Below are positions 54,470 through 63,276 of a stretch of DNA of 64,000 bases, in pieces. Numbering within the stretch: position 1 is the stretch's first letter; each line of letters begins with the position of its first letter. The translations under genes and the position numbers were made by a program. Origin of the DNA: RGIG1681 sp964646345 (GTDB lineage: Bacteria > Bacillota > Clostridia > Christensenellales > UBA1242); NCBI GenBank assembly GCA_964646345.1, contig CAZYDU010000004.1, positions 1 through 64,000 of the forward strand, read 5' to 3'. A model generated the notes under the pieces. It worked only from the letters and a program-made list of their open reading frames with translations. It ran no database searches and was not told the DNA's origin.

Positions 54470-55693
54470 ATGAAAGAAAGAAAAATAGAATTACTTGCAC
54501 CAGCTGGTGACCTTGAAAGACTTAAAACAGCAATCTACTTTGGAGCAGATGCTGTTTATTTTGCTGGAAAAAATTACGGGCTAAGAGCTTATGGCACAAA
54601 TTTTGACACAATGTCAATTAAAGAAACTATGGAATATATCCATTCGCATGGCAAACGTGGATATGTGACGCTTAATGTCTACGCAAGACACGATGATTTT
54701 GCTGGACTAAAAGACTATGTTCAATCGCTTGTTGATGCCAAAGTTGATGCTGTTATCATATCCGACCTTGGAATTTTCTCGTTTATACATTCAAATTTTC
54801 CAGACCTTGAAATTCATATTTCAACTCAAGCAAACACAACAAATATGTATGCCGCTAAAATGTGGAAAAATCTCGGAGCAACAAGAGTTGTTCTTGCAAG
54901 GGAACTCGATATTGACGAGATAACAAATATTTCTAAAAACAATCCTGAACTTGAAATTGAAGCATTTGTACATGGAGCAATGTGCATAAGTTATAGCGGA
55001 AGATGTTTGCTTTCAAACTACTTAACAAATCGTGATTCAAATCATGGGGAGTGCGTGCAAGCTTGCAGGTGGAAATATTCTGTCATTGAAGAAAATCGTC
55101 CAGATGAAAAACTTGATTTGGAAGAAGATGAACGTGGAACTTATATTTTCAATAGCAAAGATTTATGCTTGATTAATTATTTGGATAAAATTATTGATGC
55201 TGGTGTAGATAGTTTAAAAATCGAAGGCAGAATGAAATCTTCTTATTACGTTGCAACAGTTATCAATGCCTACAGGAGAGCTTTAGACTATTTGGAAGAA
55301 TGTAAAAAATGCAATAAAAAGTATTCCGTTCCACAAGAACTTAAAGATGAACTCGAAAAAGCAAGCCATCGCAAATATACAACCGGTTTTATGTTTAACG
55401 ATGGCGATGTTCGTCAAAATTATGAATCATCTATTCAAGAACAAAGTAGTAAATTTATGGCGATTGTTCTTGAAAAACAAGATGGTAAAATCTTAGTTGA
55501 ACAAAGAAACAAATTCGTTGTTGGCGATGAACTTGAGATATTATCTCCAAGTGAAGAATTCAACAAAAAACTAAAAATCACAAAAATGACCGATGAGAAT
55601 GATATTGAATTAACAGAAGCTAAAAATGTTCAACAAAAAATTTGGATTTATACCAATAAAAATATACAAGTTGGCGATATATTAAGAAAATAA
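54470..55693 (+). CDS. trhP: U32-family protein, tRNA 5-hydroxyuridine synthesis (TrhP-like)
   Basis: 407 residues. Formerly called collagenase-like peptidases, these proteins bind an Fe-S cluster and use prephenate in hydroxylating wobble uridine. The U32 signature 'EAFVHGAMCISYSGRCLLS' is complete, and C172, C179, C195 and C199 are the likely cluster ligands. The N-terminal TIM-barrel start 'ELLAPAGDLERLKTAI..GADAVY' is typical. Bacillus has two such genes (yrrN, yrrO) beside yrrM; here one full-length gene suffices. It follows trmR by two bases. Confidence 0.85.
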   Translation: MKERKIELLAPAGDLERLKTAIYFGADAVYFAGKNYGLRAYGTNFDTMSIKETMEYIHSHGKRGYVTLNVYARHDDFAGLKDYVQSLVDAKVDAVIISDLGIFSFIHSNFPDLEIHISTQANTTNMYAAKMWKNLGATRVVLARELDIDEITNISKNNPELEIEAFVHGAMCISYSGRCLLSNYLTNRDSNHGECVQACRWKYSVIEENRPDEKLDLEEDERGTYIFNSKDLCLINYLDKIIDAGVDSLKIEGRMKSSYYVATVINAYRRALDYLEECKKCNKKYSVPQELKDELEKASHRKYTTGFMFNDGDVRQNYESSIQEQSSKFMAIVLEKQDGKILVEQRNKFVVGDELEILSPSEEFNKKLKITKMTDENDIELTEAKNVQQKIWIYTNKNIQVGDILRK

Positions 55694-55706
55694 AGGAGAA
55701 AAATTT

Positions 55707-56045
55707 ATGAATTTTGATATAAAAAATGTAAAAATTATTGTGTTTATCCCTGAAGAAAAAGTTAGTGAACTTCGTGATGCAGTTTGCGATGCAGGAGCAG
55801 GAAAAATTGGAAAATATTCATACTGCACATCATCAATCAAAGCATCAGGCACTTATATTCCAAATGATAAAGCTGAACCTTATATTGGGACTCAAAACAC
55901 TCTTGAATTTGTTGAAGAAATCAGACTTGAATTTATTTGCGATATAAAAAAAGTAAAACAAATTGTAAAAATTATTAGACAAATTCACCCTTATGAAGAA
56001 CCTGAAATCGATATCATACCACTTCTTGATGAAAAGTCATTTTAA
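55707..56045 (+). CDS. YqfO/NIF3-associated CutA-like domain protein
   Basis: 112 residues. The 'VKIIVFIPEEKVSELRDAVCDAGAGKIGKYSYCTSS' start and the 'HPYEEPEIDIIPL' end match the PII/CutA-like domain inserted in Bacillus YqfO (NIF3 family), here as a stand-alone protein. A binding role, not catalysis, is likely; ligand unknown. GGAG lies 9 bases upstream. It is the last gene of the RNase J operon, followed by a terminator. Confidence 0.8.
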   Translation: MNFDIKNVKIIVFIPEEKVSELRDAVCDAGAGKIGKYSYCTSSIKASGTYIPNDKAEPYIGTQNTLEFVEEIRLEFICDIKKVKQIVKIIRQIHPYEEPEIDIIPLLDEKSF

Positions 56046-56049
56046 AAAT

Positions 56050-56073
56050 ACGGATTTAATATCCGTTTTTTTA
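56050..56073 (+). terminator. Terminator of the RNase J operon
   Basis: Stem ACGGAT (56050-56055) / ATCCGT (56061-56066), 5-nt loop and seven Ts, four bases after the stop codon. Confidence 0.85.
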
Positions 56074-56140
56074 TTGCAAAAAATTCCAAATTAAAACATA
56101 ATTTTACCATTTTCTTCATAAAACTGATTATGGGGGAATT

Positions 56141-56839
56141 ATGTTTAACGGATTTATAAAATTATTGTCAAGACTTTTAAGCAAAATATTGTTTTTGACT
56201 GGCAGGGTTGATAACAGTGCGACGTTCGAAAAACCATTAACTGAAAAAGAGGAAAAAGAAACTTTTTTATTAATGAAACAAGGCAACAAACTAGCTGAAG
56301 AAAAACTAATAAAACACAACTTAAGACTTGTTGCTCATATTTCCAAAAAATATAAAAATTCAAATATAGACAATGAAGATTTAATTTCTATCGGAACTAT
56401 AGGTCTCATGAAAGCAATAAAGACTTTCGACTATTCAAAAGGAAATAGTTTTTCAACTTATGCATCACGATGTATTGAAAATGAAATACTAATGAATTTT
56501 AGGTCAAATAAAAAGAATGCTCAAGCGGTGTTTTTAGATGATATTATTTCAACCGATAAAGACGGCAACAAATTGTCACTTTATGAAGTTTTATGTGATG
56601 ATAACCCAAGTGTTGATACTCAAATTGAAAATAAGATTCTATATAAAAAAATTGAAAATATTGTTCTAACAAAACTAGACCCTAGAGAAAAGGAGATTAT
56701 AATCAAACGTTTTGGTCTACTGGGAGAACAGCCAAAGACTCAATTTGAACTTGCTGATGAATTGAATATATCTCGTTCATATATCTCAAGACTAGAGAAA
56801 AAAGCAATTAAAACAATACAAAATAGTATTATTTCATAA
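56141..56839 (+). CDS. sigK: Sporulation sigma factor SigK-type
   Basis: 232 residues. A hydrophobic N-terminal stretch (about 4-20, 'GFIKLLSRLLSKILFLTG') stands like the pro-sequence of SigK. Region 2 is 'NLRLVAHISKKYKN...DLISIGTIGLMKAIKTFDYSKGNSFSTYASRCIENEILM'. Region 4 is 'LDPREKEIIIKRFGL...TQFELADELNISRSYISRLEKKAI'. The match to SigK (including 'ISRSYxSRxEKRA') is better than to SigE by the region 4 wording. It is one continuous gene, not split by a skin-like element. GGGGGAA precedes the start. It implies that the organism forms spores or has done so recently. Confidence 0.88.
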   Translation: MFNGFIKLLSRLLSKILFLTGRVDNSATFEKPLTEKEEKETFLLMKQGNKLAEEKLIKHNLRLVAHISKKYKNSNIDNEDLISIGTIGLMKAIKTFDYSKGNSFSTYASRCIENEILMNFRSNKKNAQAVFLDDIISTDKDGNKLSLYEVLCDDNPSVDTQIENKILYKKIENIVLTKLDPREKEIIIKRFGLLGEQPKTQFELADELNISRSYISRLEKKAIKTIQNSIIS

Positions 56840-56924
56840 TTTTCTAATAAGTTTTGCGTTTTTATATTTTTTGATAAATTATTTAATATATCATTAATTA
56901 CACATCAAGCATGGCAAAATCATA

Positions 56925-56953
56925 TTGACAAAAACAATACAAAATAGTATAAT
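56925..56953 (+). promoter_or_regulatory. Consensus promoter of rnpB
   Basis: TTGACA (56925-56930), 17-nt spacer, TATAAT (56948-56953): a perfect sigma-A match, placed 7 bases before the expected RNA start. Confidence 0.92.
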
Positions 56954-56959
56954 ATTATT

Positions 56960-57278
56960 GTTAGTTGGACAGGCACGCAAAGCAATTTGTGAGGAAAGTC
57001 CGAGCATCATAGAGCAATCACGCTTGATAACGTCAAGCCGAGGCGACTCGAGGAAAAGTGCAACAGAAAGATACCGCCGAAAGGTAAGGGTGAAAAAGTG
57101 GGGTAAGAGCCCACTCAACTGGTTGGTGACAATCGGTTGCTGTAAACTCCGTGAGATGCAAGGTGTGGAACATTTAGGACTGCTCGTCCGTTCCCGTGAC
57201 CGCTTGAGTATGGTGGCAACATCATATCTAGATTGATGCCTGTCTTAAATGACAGAACTCGGCTTACAGACTAACTAA
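56960..57278 (+). ncRNA. rnpB: RNase P RNA, class A-like
   Basis: The catalytic RNA that trims the 5' ends of tRNA precursors. The universal P4 strands are present: GAGGAAAGTCCGAGC at about 56991-57005 and ACAGAACTCGGCTTAC at about 57252-57267. The block 'AGGGTGAAAAAGTGGGGTAAGAGCCCAC' (in short, GGTAAGAGCCCAC near 57102) is the P11-P14 signature of the ancestral A type. P1 forms between TTAGTT (56961-56966) and AACTAA (57273-57278). About 319 nt, flanked by its own promoter and terminator. Confidence 0.97.
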
Positions 57279-57302
57279 AAGGGTGGTTTTACCACCTTTT
57301 TA
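57277..57302 (+). terminator. Terminator of rnpB
   Basis: Stem GGTGGT (57282-57287) / ACCACC (57291-57296), 3-nt loop, then TTTTTATTTTTT. Confidence 0.9.
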
Positions 57303-57492
57303 TTTTTTGAAAATTTTTATAAAAATTGTATAATTTAGCAATATTTAATTATATTTTAACATTTTTAGAGTTGTTTTGCGTTTTTAATAATACTGTATTA
57401 ATTTGCAAAAATGTAACTTTATTTTTCAACAAAAATTTATTTGTCTATTTTAATCTAGAAAAACTAATACAATTTGTTTAGATTTTAATCTC

Positions 57493-57521
57493 TTTACAAT
57501 TATTTTTTTATATGTTATAAT
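57493..57521 (+). promoter_or_regulatory. Promoter of rarA
   Basis: TTTACA (57493-57498), 17-nt spacer, TATAAT (57516-57521), 24 bases before the ATG. The 244 bases between rnpB and rarA otherwise hold only AT-rich sequence. Confidence 0.75.
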
Positions 57522-57545
57522 CTTAAGGATTATAAGGGGGCAGAA

Positions 57546-58838
57546 ATGGAAAATCTTTTTGAAACCGAATCAAAAAAACTTGCACCACTTGCTGAACGCA
57601 TGCGTCCAAAATCTTTAGATGATTTTTTGGGGCAAGAACACATTGTTAGCAAAAACTCATTTCTTCGCAGAGCTATAACTTTTGATAAACTCGGAAGCTG
57701 TATTTTCTATGGCCCACCGGGAACTGGAAAAACAACACTTGCTGGAATTATTGCTAAGCAAACAAATAGTTTTTTCGTTTCACTTAATGCAGTTTCATCA
57801 GGTGTAGCTGATGTTAAAAAAGTTATTGCAGATGCTAAAAGCAATATTGAATTATTTGGCAAAAAAACATACTTACTTTTAGACGAATGTCATCGTTGGA
57901 ACAAAGCACAGTCTGACAGTATGCTTGAAGCTATCGAAAAGGGCTATATAATTTTTATTGGCTCAACCACTGAAAATCCATTCATCGCTATGACAAGAGC
58001 TATTGTTTCAAGATGTAGAGTTTTTGAATTTAAACCATTAACCAAGCAAAACATTATCTTTGCAATCAATAGAGCCATTGAAGATAAAGAAAATGGCTAC
58101 GGAAATTTAAAATTAAATATATCTAGTGAAGCAATCGAACACTTTGCCGTCACAAGTGGTGGAGATGCTAGAATTGCTTTAGGTAACTTAGAGTTAGCAG
58201 TTCTATCAGCTGAAAAAAAAGATGGCATTAGCATTGTTACAGCAGAAGATGCAAAACAAGTTTGCATGAACAATACAAATAGCATTGACGAGGATATTTA
58301 CTATGATATGTTATCGGCTTTTTGTAAAAGTCTTCGTGGAAGCGATGCAGATGCAGGCCTTTACTGGGCTCATAGATTAATTTCTGCCGGTTGTGACCCA
58401 TTATTGATTTTTAGACGAATGCTAGCTCATGCGTCAGAAGACATAGGTCTTGCTAATTCAAACGCATTAGTTGTTGCAAATTCTGCAATGCAAGCGTATT
58501 TGCAAATGGGCAAACCTGAAGGGTTAATCCCAATGTCTCATGCGATAATTTATATTTGTATGAGTCCGAAATCAAATTCAGTTATAAATGCAATGCACTC
58601 AGCTCAAGAAGACGTTGAAAAAACATTTATTGGCAGTGTTCCTGATCACTTAAAAAATTATAACTATCTAAATGAAAAGCGTGAAAAATACAAATATCCA
58701 CATGATTTTGGCGGTTGGGTTGAACAACAATATTTACCAGACGAAATCAAAGACCACGTTTATTATATTCCATCAAAAAACGGAAGCGAAGCATCAATAA
58801 AGCTTCCTGAAAACAAACAAAAAAATATTAAGGGCTAA
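57546..58838 (+). CDS. rarA: Replication-associated recombination protein A (AAA+ ATPase)
   Basis: 430 residues of the RarA/MgsA/WRNIP1 family, which acts at stalled replication forks with SSB. Walker A GPPGTGKT is at 56-63; Walker B is 'LLLDECHRWNK' (111-120, D113-E114), where most relatives have DEIHRFNK; the sensor region 'GSTTENPF' follows. The N-terminus 'PLAERMRPKSLDDFLGQEHI' is diagnostic. The C-terminal tetramer domain is full-length, ending in the 'YKYPHDFGGWVEQQYLP' motif. AAGGGGG precedes the start. helD follows by five bases. Confidence 0.95.
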   Translation: MENLFETESKKLAPLAERMRPKSLDDFLGQEHIVSKNSFLRRAITFDKLGSCIFYGPPGTGKTTLAGIIAKQTNSFFVSLNAVSSGVADVKKVIADAKSNIELFGKKTYLLLDECHRWNKAQSDSMLEAIEKGYIIFIGSTTENPFIAMTRAIVSRCRVFEFKPLTKQNIIFAINRAIEDKENGYGNLKLNISSEAIEHFAVTSGGDARIALGNLELAVLSAEKKDGISIVTAEDAKQVCMNNTNSIDEDIYYDMLSAFCKSLRGSDADAGLYWAHRLISAGCDPLLIFRRMLAHASEDIGLANSNALVVANSAMQAYLQMGKPEGLIPMSHAIIYICMSPKSNSVINAMHSAQEDVEKTFIGSVPDHLKNYNYLNEKREKYKYPHDFGGWVEQQYLPDEIKDHVYYIPSKNGSEASIKLPENKQKNIKG

Positions 58839-58843
58839 ATGAT

Positions 58844-61030
58844 ATGATTACACCAGAAGAATTAGAAAAAGAAAAACAGTATTTGAAAAAAGTATGTGAA
58901 GTTTTGAACAACGAAATCGAAAATTACAATTCGCAGGTAAAATCTCTTTCTAACAATATTCAAGAACAAATGAGCTATGCTTGGGATAAAACCAATCGTC
59001 TTTCAGACACTGAATTTATTTATGCTGTCGCAAACATTCAAAAGCGTAGTGTTTATGCTGAAAATGCTAACAAAAAATTAACCAGTTATAAAAAAATGCT
59101 CAACAATGCTTATTTTGCTCGCATTGATTTTGATGATGGCGAAGAAATTTTACCGGTTTACATCGGCATTGCTTCACTTCAACAAGGTGATGATTTTTAT
59201 GTTTATGACTGGCGTGCTCCAATATCAAGTATGTTTTATAATAGTGAAGTGGGAGATGCAAGTTACACCATTTCTTCAGGCGAAAAAATAACCGGAAAAA
59301 TTACTTTAAAACGTCAATACAAAATTTCAAATGGCGAACTAATTGAAGTTTTTGATACCGATATGCAAATTATTGATAGTATTTTAAAACGTATCCTTTC
59401 TGAAAATGCTTCAAGCAAAATGAAGAATATTGTTAACACTATTCAAAAAGAACAAAACGAAATTATACGTAAAAACAATGTTGATATTTTAGTTGTTCAA
59501 GGTCCAGCAGGCTCTGGTAAAACCAGTATTGCAATGCATAAAATTGCTTATCTTTTGTATTCTGAAAGAGATAAAATTAACAACTCAAACGTAATGATTT
59601 TATCGCCAAATGATATTTTTAATAACTATATCTCCGATGTTCTTCCTGACATTGGCGAAGATAATGTTGTTCAAGCAACATTTATTGAGTTTGCCAAAGC
59701 TTACATCAACGAGTACACAATTAATTCAAAAATTGAAGATATTTATGAAATTGTTTACAGTGAAAGAACTGAAGAAACTAGGAAAAAATATCAGGAACTC
59801 AAGTTTAAACACAGTCAAATGTATATCAATATTTTACTTGACCATATAGAAAAAAATAAAATTTCTTTATTTGGTTTTGAGCCTATTGAAATTAACGACC
59901 AGGTTATTATGACCGTTGAAGAAATGGAGAAAATTGCAAATTCTATTAGACCTGGCGGAGAAAGTTTATATAATCGTGGCAAGAAAATTATTGAAAGAAT
60001 TTTTATGTCTGCTACACAAAAAACGCAAAAGCACTTAACTTTGGAAAAAATTAAAGTAAATTTCAGCGAAAACTTGACAAAAATTAAATCTAAAATTGCT
60101 TCACTTTATGAATCTCTTTATGCATCAGAAGAAGAATTTATTTCATTTGTTAAATCTGAATTTGAAAAATATGGCAAGAAGGGAGAAGAAAAAAGATTTG
60201 ATTTAAGTTTTATTTATAATGAAACCAAAAAATCTATAGACGAAGGGATTTTGGAATATCAAGACGTAACTCCATTTATGTTCTTGAAATCAAAAATTAT
60301 TGGTATTCAAGCAAATAAAAACATTAAGTATGTTATGATTGATGAAGCTCAAGATTATTCAATTACACAATTTAAAATTTTGGCAATGCTTTTCAAAAAT
60401 GCTAACATCTCACTTCTTGGCGATATTAATCAATGTATATCTCCTTTTAATTCCATCAAAAATTATGATAAAATCGTGGAAGTTTTAAAAATTCAAAAAC
60501 AGGGTGCAATAAGCACTTATAAAGAACTTTCAAAAACTTATCGTTCAACCTATGAAATTAATGATTTTGCAAAAAAGCTATTTCCAGAAACTGCAAAATA
60601 TTCTCAAGTGGATAGACATGGCGATGATATAAAAATTACAAAACTTAACGAATTTAATGTTAAAGATATTATAAATAGGGCATTAGAACTTAAAAAATCA
60701 TATAACACCGTTGCAATCATTTGCAAAAATATTTCTGAAACATTATTATATAGTAAAGAAGTACAGTTTCAAGAAAATCCAAATCTATTTAGAATGGTTA
60801 CAAAAAATGACAATATTTTTGTATCTGATAAAATTATGATTATCCCATCTTATCTATCTAAGGGTTTGGAGTTTGATGCTGTTATTGTTTCAAATGCTTC
60901 TTCAGAAAAATATATTGAAAAAGAAAGAAACCTTTTTTATGTTGTGTTAACCAGAGCTCTGCACAAGCTAGAACTCTTTTACACCGGAGAACTTACAAAA
61001 TTAATCACAGGAGATACTAATGAAAAATAA
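58844..61030 (+). CDS. helD: HelD-like UvrD-family helicase (RNA polymerase recycling)
   Basis: 728 residues. The N-terminal coiled coil (about 1-90, 'EELEKEKQYLKKVCEVLNNEIENYNSQVKSL') is followed by the HelD-specific 'DDFYVYDWRAPISSMFYN' (116-132). Walker A GPAGSGKT is at 220-227, Walker B is 'MIDEAQDYS', and the late motif 'LSKGLEFDAVIVSNA' and 'NLFYVVLTRALHKL' complete the SF1 helicase set. Known HelD proteins bind RNA polymerase and free it from stalled complexes. It is in an operon with rarA and overlaps the next gene by 11 bases. Confidence 0.88.
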   Translation: MITPEELEKEKQYLKKVCEVLNNEIENYNSQVKSLSNNIQEQMSYAWDKTNRLSDTEFIYAVANIQKRSVYAENANKKLTSYKKMLNNAYFARIDFDDGEEILPVYIGIASLQQGDDFYVYDWRAPISSMFYNSEVGDASYTISSGEKITGKITLKRQYKISNGELIEVFDTDMQIIDSILKRILSENASSKMKNIVNTIQKEQNEIIRKNNVDILVVQGPAGSGKTSIAMHKIAYLLYSERDKINNSNVMILSPNDIFNNYISDVLPDIGEDNVVQATFIEFAKAYINEYTINSKIEDIYEIVYSERTEETRKKYQELKFKHSQMYINILLDHIEKNKISLFGFEPIEINDQVIMTVEEMEKIANSIRPGGESLYNRGKKIIERIFMSATQKTQKHLTLEKIKVNFSENLTKIKSKIASLYESLYASEEEFISFVKSEFEKYGKKGEEKRFDLSFIYNETKKSIDEGILEYQDVTPFMFLKSKIIGIQANKNIKYVMIDEAQDYSITQFKILAMLFKNANISLLGDINQCISPFNSIKNYDKIVEVLKIQKQGAISTYKELSKTYRSTYEINDFAKKLFPETAKYSQVDRHGDDIKITKLNEFNVKDIINRALELKKSYNTVAIICKNISETLLYSKEVQFQENPNLFRMVTKNDNIFVSDKIMIIPSYLSKGLEFDAVIVSNASSEKYIEKERNLFYVVLTRALHKLELFYTGELTKLITGDTNEK

Positions 61031-62003
61031 TGGAAGGGCTGACCTTTACCAAAATTATCAACGTAACCTTATCAAAGCAACCGTTGCAACAAATGTCGGC
61101 ATAAACAATCCTGAACGTATTGTTAAAATGTACGGAGCAAGTGCAAACCGTGTTGAAATTTTAACCAGACTTCGCAAATATTCAAAATTTACAATTTTCT
61201 GGTACATTACATTTTTCTTACTTGGTCTTGCATGTCTTGCTATTGATATTTCAAGCTGGTTCTATGTAGTTGACCTTTATGTTGTTATGGTTAACATCGA
61301 CTTGGTTGCTCGTGGAAAAATTCTCGGTATGTATGTAGGTGTTTTTGAATGTTTTTTATATTCATTTAATGCAATACAAACTGGACTCTGGGGCGAAGTT
61401 ATCAAAATGTTATGTATTTGTGTCCCACTCAACATTGTATCTATCATTAACTGGACAAAGTCTTTAAAAAGACAAAAGCTAGAGAAATATTCTTCTGAAA
61501 ATGAAGATATTATCGTTAAAAGATTATCTAAAAAAGAAATCATAAAATTTTCTTTTATTGGCTTAGTTATCGCCGGCGGTTGTTATTGTTTGTTAAGATT
61601 TATTTTACCTTTAATAGGTGTTCAACAAGATACAGCTTTGGAGCTTGGTGCAATATCTCTTGCAATTTCAATCGTAAGCAAAATTTTCACAGCAAGAAAG
61701 AATATGGAAAGCTGGATTCTTTGTATTGTAAATGACATAATTTGCCTTATGATGTGGGCTCAATCAATTATTTTTGGTGGCTTTGACTTATCACAAATAT
61801 CAATGATTGTTTATTATTTGGCTTGCTTTTCAAATGATATTTATGCTTATTCGCTATGGAAAAGCATGTATAGAAAAATTGCTGTCAATGGTGGAAAGAT
61901 ATTGGCTATGCGTAAGGTTAATATCCGAAGAATTATTAAACTTAAAAGACAATTTAGAGACTTGCACTGGGACAAAAAAATTGACATGGAAAAAAATAGT
62001 TAA
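61020..62003 (+). CDS. pnuC: PnuC-like membrane transporter
   Basis: 327 residues. A cytoplasmic N-terminal ~55 residues are followed by about seven to eight helices. The segment 'GKILGMYVGVFECFLYSFNAIQTGLWGEVIKMLCICVPLNIVSIINWTKSL' is the PnuC pattern (vitamin uptake such as nicotinamide riboside or thiamine). The ligand is not set by sequence. It is longer than usual PnuC (about 200-240). The ATG lies inside the end of helD, with GGAGA before it, so translation is coupled. Confidence 0.65.
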   Translation: MKNNGRADLYQNYQRNLIKATVATNVGINNPERIVKMYGASANRVEILTRLRKYSKFTIFWYITFFLLGLACLAIDISSWFYVVDLYVVMVNIDLVARGKILGMYVGVFECFLYSFNAIQTGLWGEVIKMLCICVPLNIVSIINWTKSLKRQKLEKYSSENEDIIVKRLSKKEIIKFSFIGLVIAGGCYCLLRFILPLIGVQQDTALELGAISLAISIVSKIFTARKNMESWILCIVNDIICLMMWAQSIIFGGFDLSQISMIVYYLACFSNDIYAYSLWKSMYRKIAVNGGKILAMRKVNIRRIIKLKRQFRDLHWDKKIDMEKNS

Positions 62004-62027
62004 AATCCGAGCAATCGGATTTTTTTA
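62003..62027 (+). terminator. Terminator of the rarA-helD-pnuC operon
   Basis: Stem ATCCGA (62005-62010) / TCGGAT (62015-62020), 4-nt loop GCAA and seven Ts. Confidence 0.88.
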
Positions 62028-62056
62028 TTGGACAACTTTAACATAATGGTAAAGTA

Positions 62057-62222
62057 AGGGGATTTCTCCATTCCGCTTCGCTCCAGTCGAAATGACACGT
62101 GAGAAGAAGTATATGTCTGCCAGGTGTCATCTCGACCAAACGCAGTGCGTGGAGAGATCTCTTTAAAAATAATTTTCGCTTTCTAATTAGGAGATTTCTC
62201 GACTTCGCTCGAAATGGCACGA
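62057..62222. repeat. Intergenic composite repeat, copy D
   Basis: The 348-base gap 62004-62351 holds a terminator at each end and this repeat between; no gene. Arms at 62057-62098 and 62189-62220, core TCGACCAAACGCAGTGCGTG at 62132-62151. The stretch 62101-62220 is nearly identical to 1001-1117, including the unconserved-looking spacer between core and arm, so whole composite units have been copied. Confidence 0.9.
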
Positions 62223-62311
62223 AATAATAGAGTTGAAATGACAAATATATAATTCAGTCCACCACCTGCTAAATGCATAAAACAATCCGCCACCTAAAAA
62301 AATATAACACT

Positions 62312-62341
62312 AAAAAAGGCGTTTCTTTAATGAAACGTCTT
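62312..62341 (-). terminator. Terminator of the glycerophosphodiesterase gene
   Basis: On the minus strand, AGACGTTTC / GAAACGCC (one mismatch) form a stem over a short loop, followed by TTTTTT, 11 bases after the stop codon. Confidence 0.75.
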
Positions 62342-62351
62342 CTTGTTTAAA

Positions 62352-63113
62352 TTATTCTTCGTCTTTATTTTTGTCTTTTCTAAGAACTAATGGGGTGTAA
62401 CTATCAAATAAAAAGTTATCACAAAAACCTTTTAATCTAATTTCTTCGCCTTCGCTTCTAATCGTGTACGCAAGAACAGGTATGACTCCGTAATATTTTT
62501 TTAAATATTTATTAGGCATATCAGCTCCGTCATAAACTATAAAGTTTGGTTCGCTAACTTTTTTGTTTAGCATCATTCTCTTTAAAGCATATCTTTTCAC
62601 ACCAGTTATATCTTTATTTCTAAAGAAGCATGCAAGTTGACCACGTTTAACTTTTGGTGCATTGTTTTTAAACCATTCAAGGGTGTATGGGTTGAATGAT
62701 TCAACTGCATATTCGCCATCATACTTGATAAGCTCTTTCCAAACGGCCTTTTCTAGCGGTCCAACTTTGCCTGTATTTTTTATTTCAATTAGCACTGGAA
62801 CTCTTCCATCAATAGTTTCTAATGCTTCGGCTAAGGTTGGTATTTTTTCCTTTGTGCCTTGCAATCTAAAATCTGATATATCAGATAATGACAAGCTTGA
62901 GATAAAACCATCACGACCAGTCATTCTTGCCAGCTTTTCATCATGAAAGATAACTGGCGTTCCGTCAGCAAGGGCAGTAACGTCAAGCTCGATTGGAAGT
63001 TTATTTTTAACAGCTTGTTTAAATGCTAAAAGTGAATTTTCTGGTACTTTTTCTCCAAAAAGACCCCTATGTGCGATTGGGGATTTTACAATCCATGATT
63101 CATAAATATTCAT
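62352..63113 (-). CDS. Glycerophosphodiester phosphodiesterase
   Basis: 253 residues of the GDPD family, which cleaves deacylated phospholipids to glycerol 3-phosphate and an alcohol. Catalytic residues are visible: H15-R16 ('AHRG'), E42 and D44 ('IELDV'), H57 ('IFHDEKLARMTG'), and later 'VLIEIK'. There is no signal peptide, so it is cytoplasmic. GGAG precedes the start. It is monocistronic with its own promoter and terminator, opposite in strand to its neighbours. Confidence 0.93.
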   Translation of the reverse strand: MNIYESWIVKSPIAHRGLFGEKVPENSLLAFKQAVKNKLPIELDVTALADGTPVIFHDEKLARMTGRDGFISSLSLSDISDFRLQGTKEKIPTLAEALETIDGRVPVLIEIKNTGKVGPLEKAVWKELIKYDGEYAVESFNPYTLEWFKNNAPKVKRGQLACFFRNKDITGVKRYALKRMMLNKKVSEPNFIVYDGADMPNKYLKKYYGVIPVLAYTIRSEGEEIRLKGFCDNFLFDSYTPLVLRKDKNKDEE

Positions 63114-63141
63114 ATTTTCATCTCCAAATTCTTATATGTTA

Positions 63142-63170
63142 ATTATACAATCAAATTTCCATATTGTCAA
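63142..63170 (-). promoter_or_regulatory. Consensus promoter of the glycerophosphodiesterase gene
   Basis: On the minus strand TTGACA (63170-63165), 17-nt spacer, TATAAT (63147-63142): a perfect sigma-A promoter 28 bases before the ATG. Confidence 0.9.
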
Positions 63171-63232
63171 TATTTTATGCAATCGCAAAATGTGATAAAT
63201 TTACTGAAATTATATAATATTTGCTTAACTAA

Positions 63233-63261
63233 TTGATTTTGTTTATATTTTCGTTTAAAAT
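63233..63261 (+). promoter_or_regulatory. Promoter of lepA
   Basis: TTGATT (63233-63238), 17-nt spacer, TAAAAT (63256-63261). The mRNA would start near 63268, about 9 bases before the ATG. Confidence 0.55.
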
Positions 63262-63276
63262 AAATATGAGGTTATT

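Noticed and set aside
56840..57545. Protein-coding frames across rnpB
   Set aside because: The stretch is fully explained by RNase P RNA with its promoter and terminator.
62038..62244. Minus-strand open frame in repeat copy D
   Set aside because: Made of the same repeat arms; no ribosome site and no protein-like composition.
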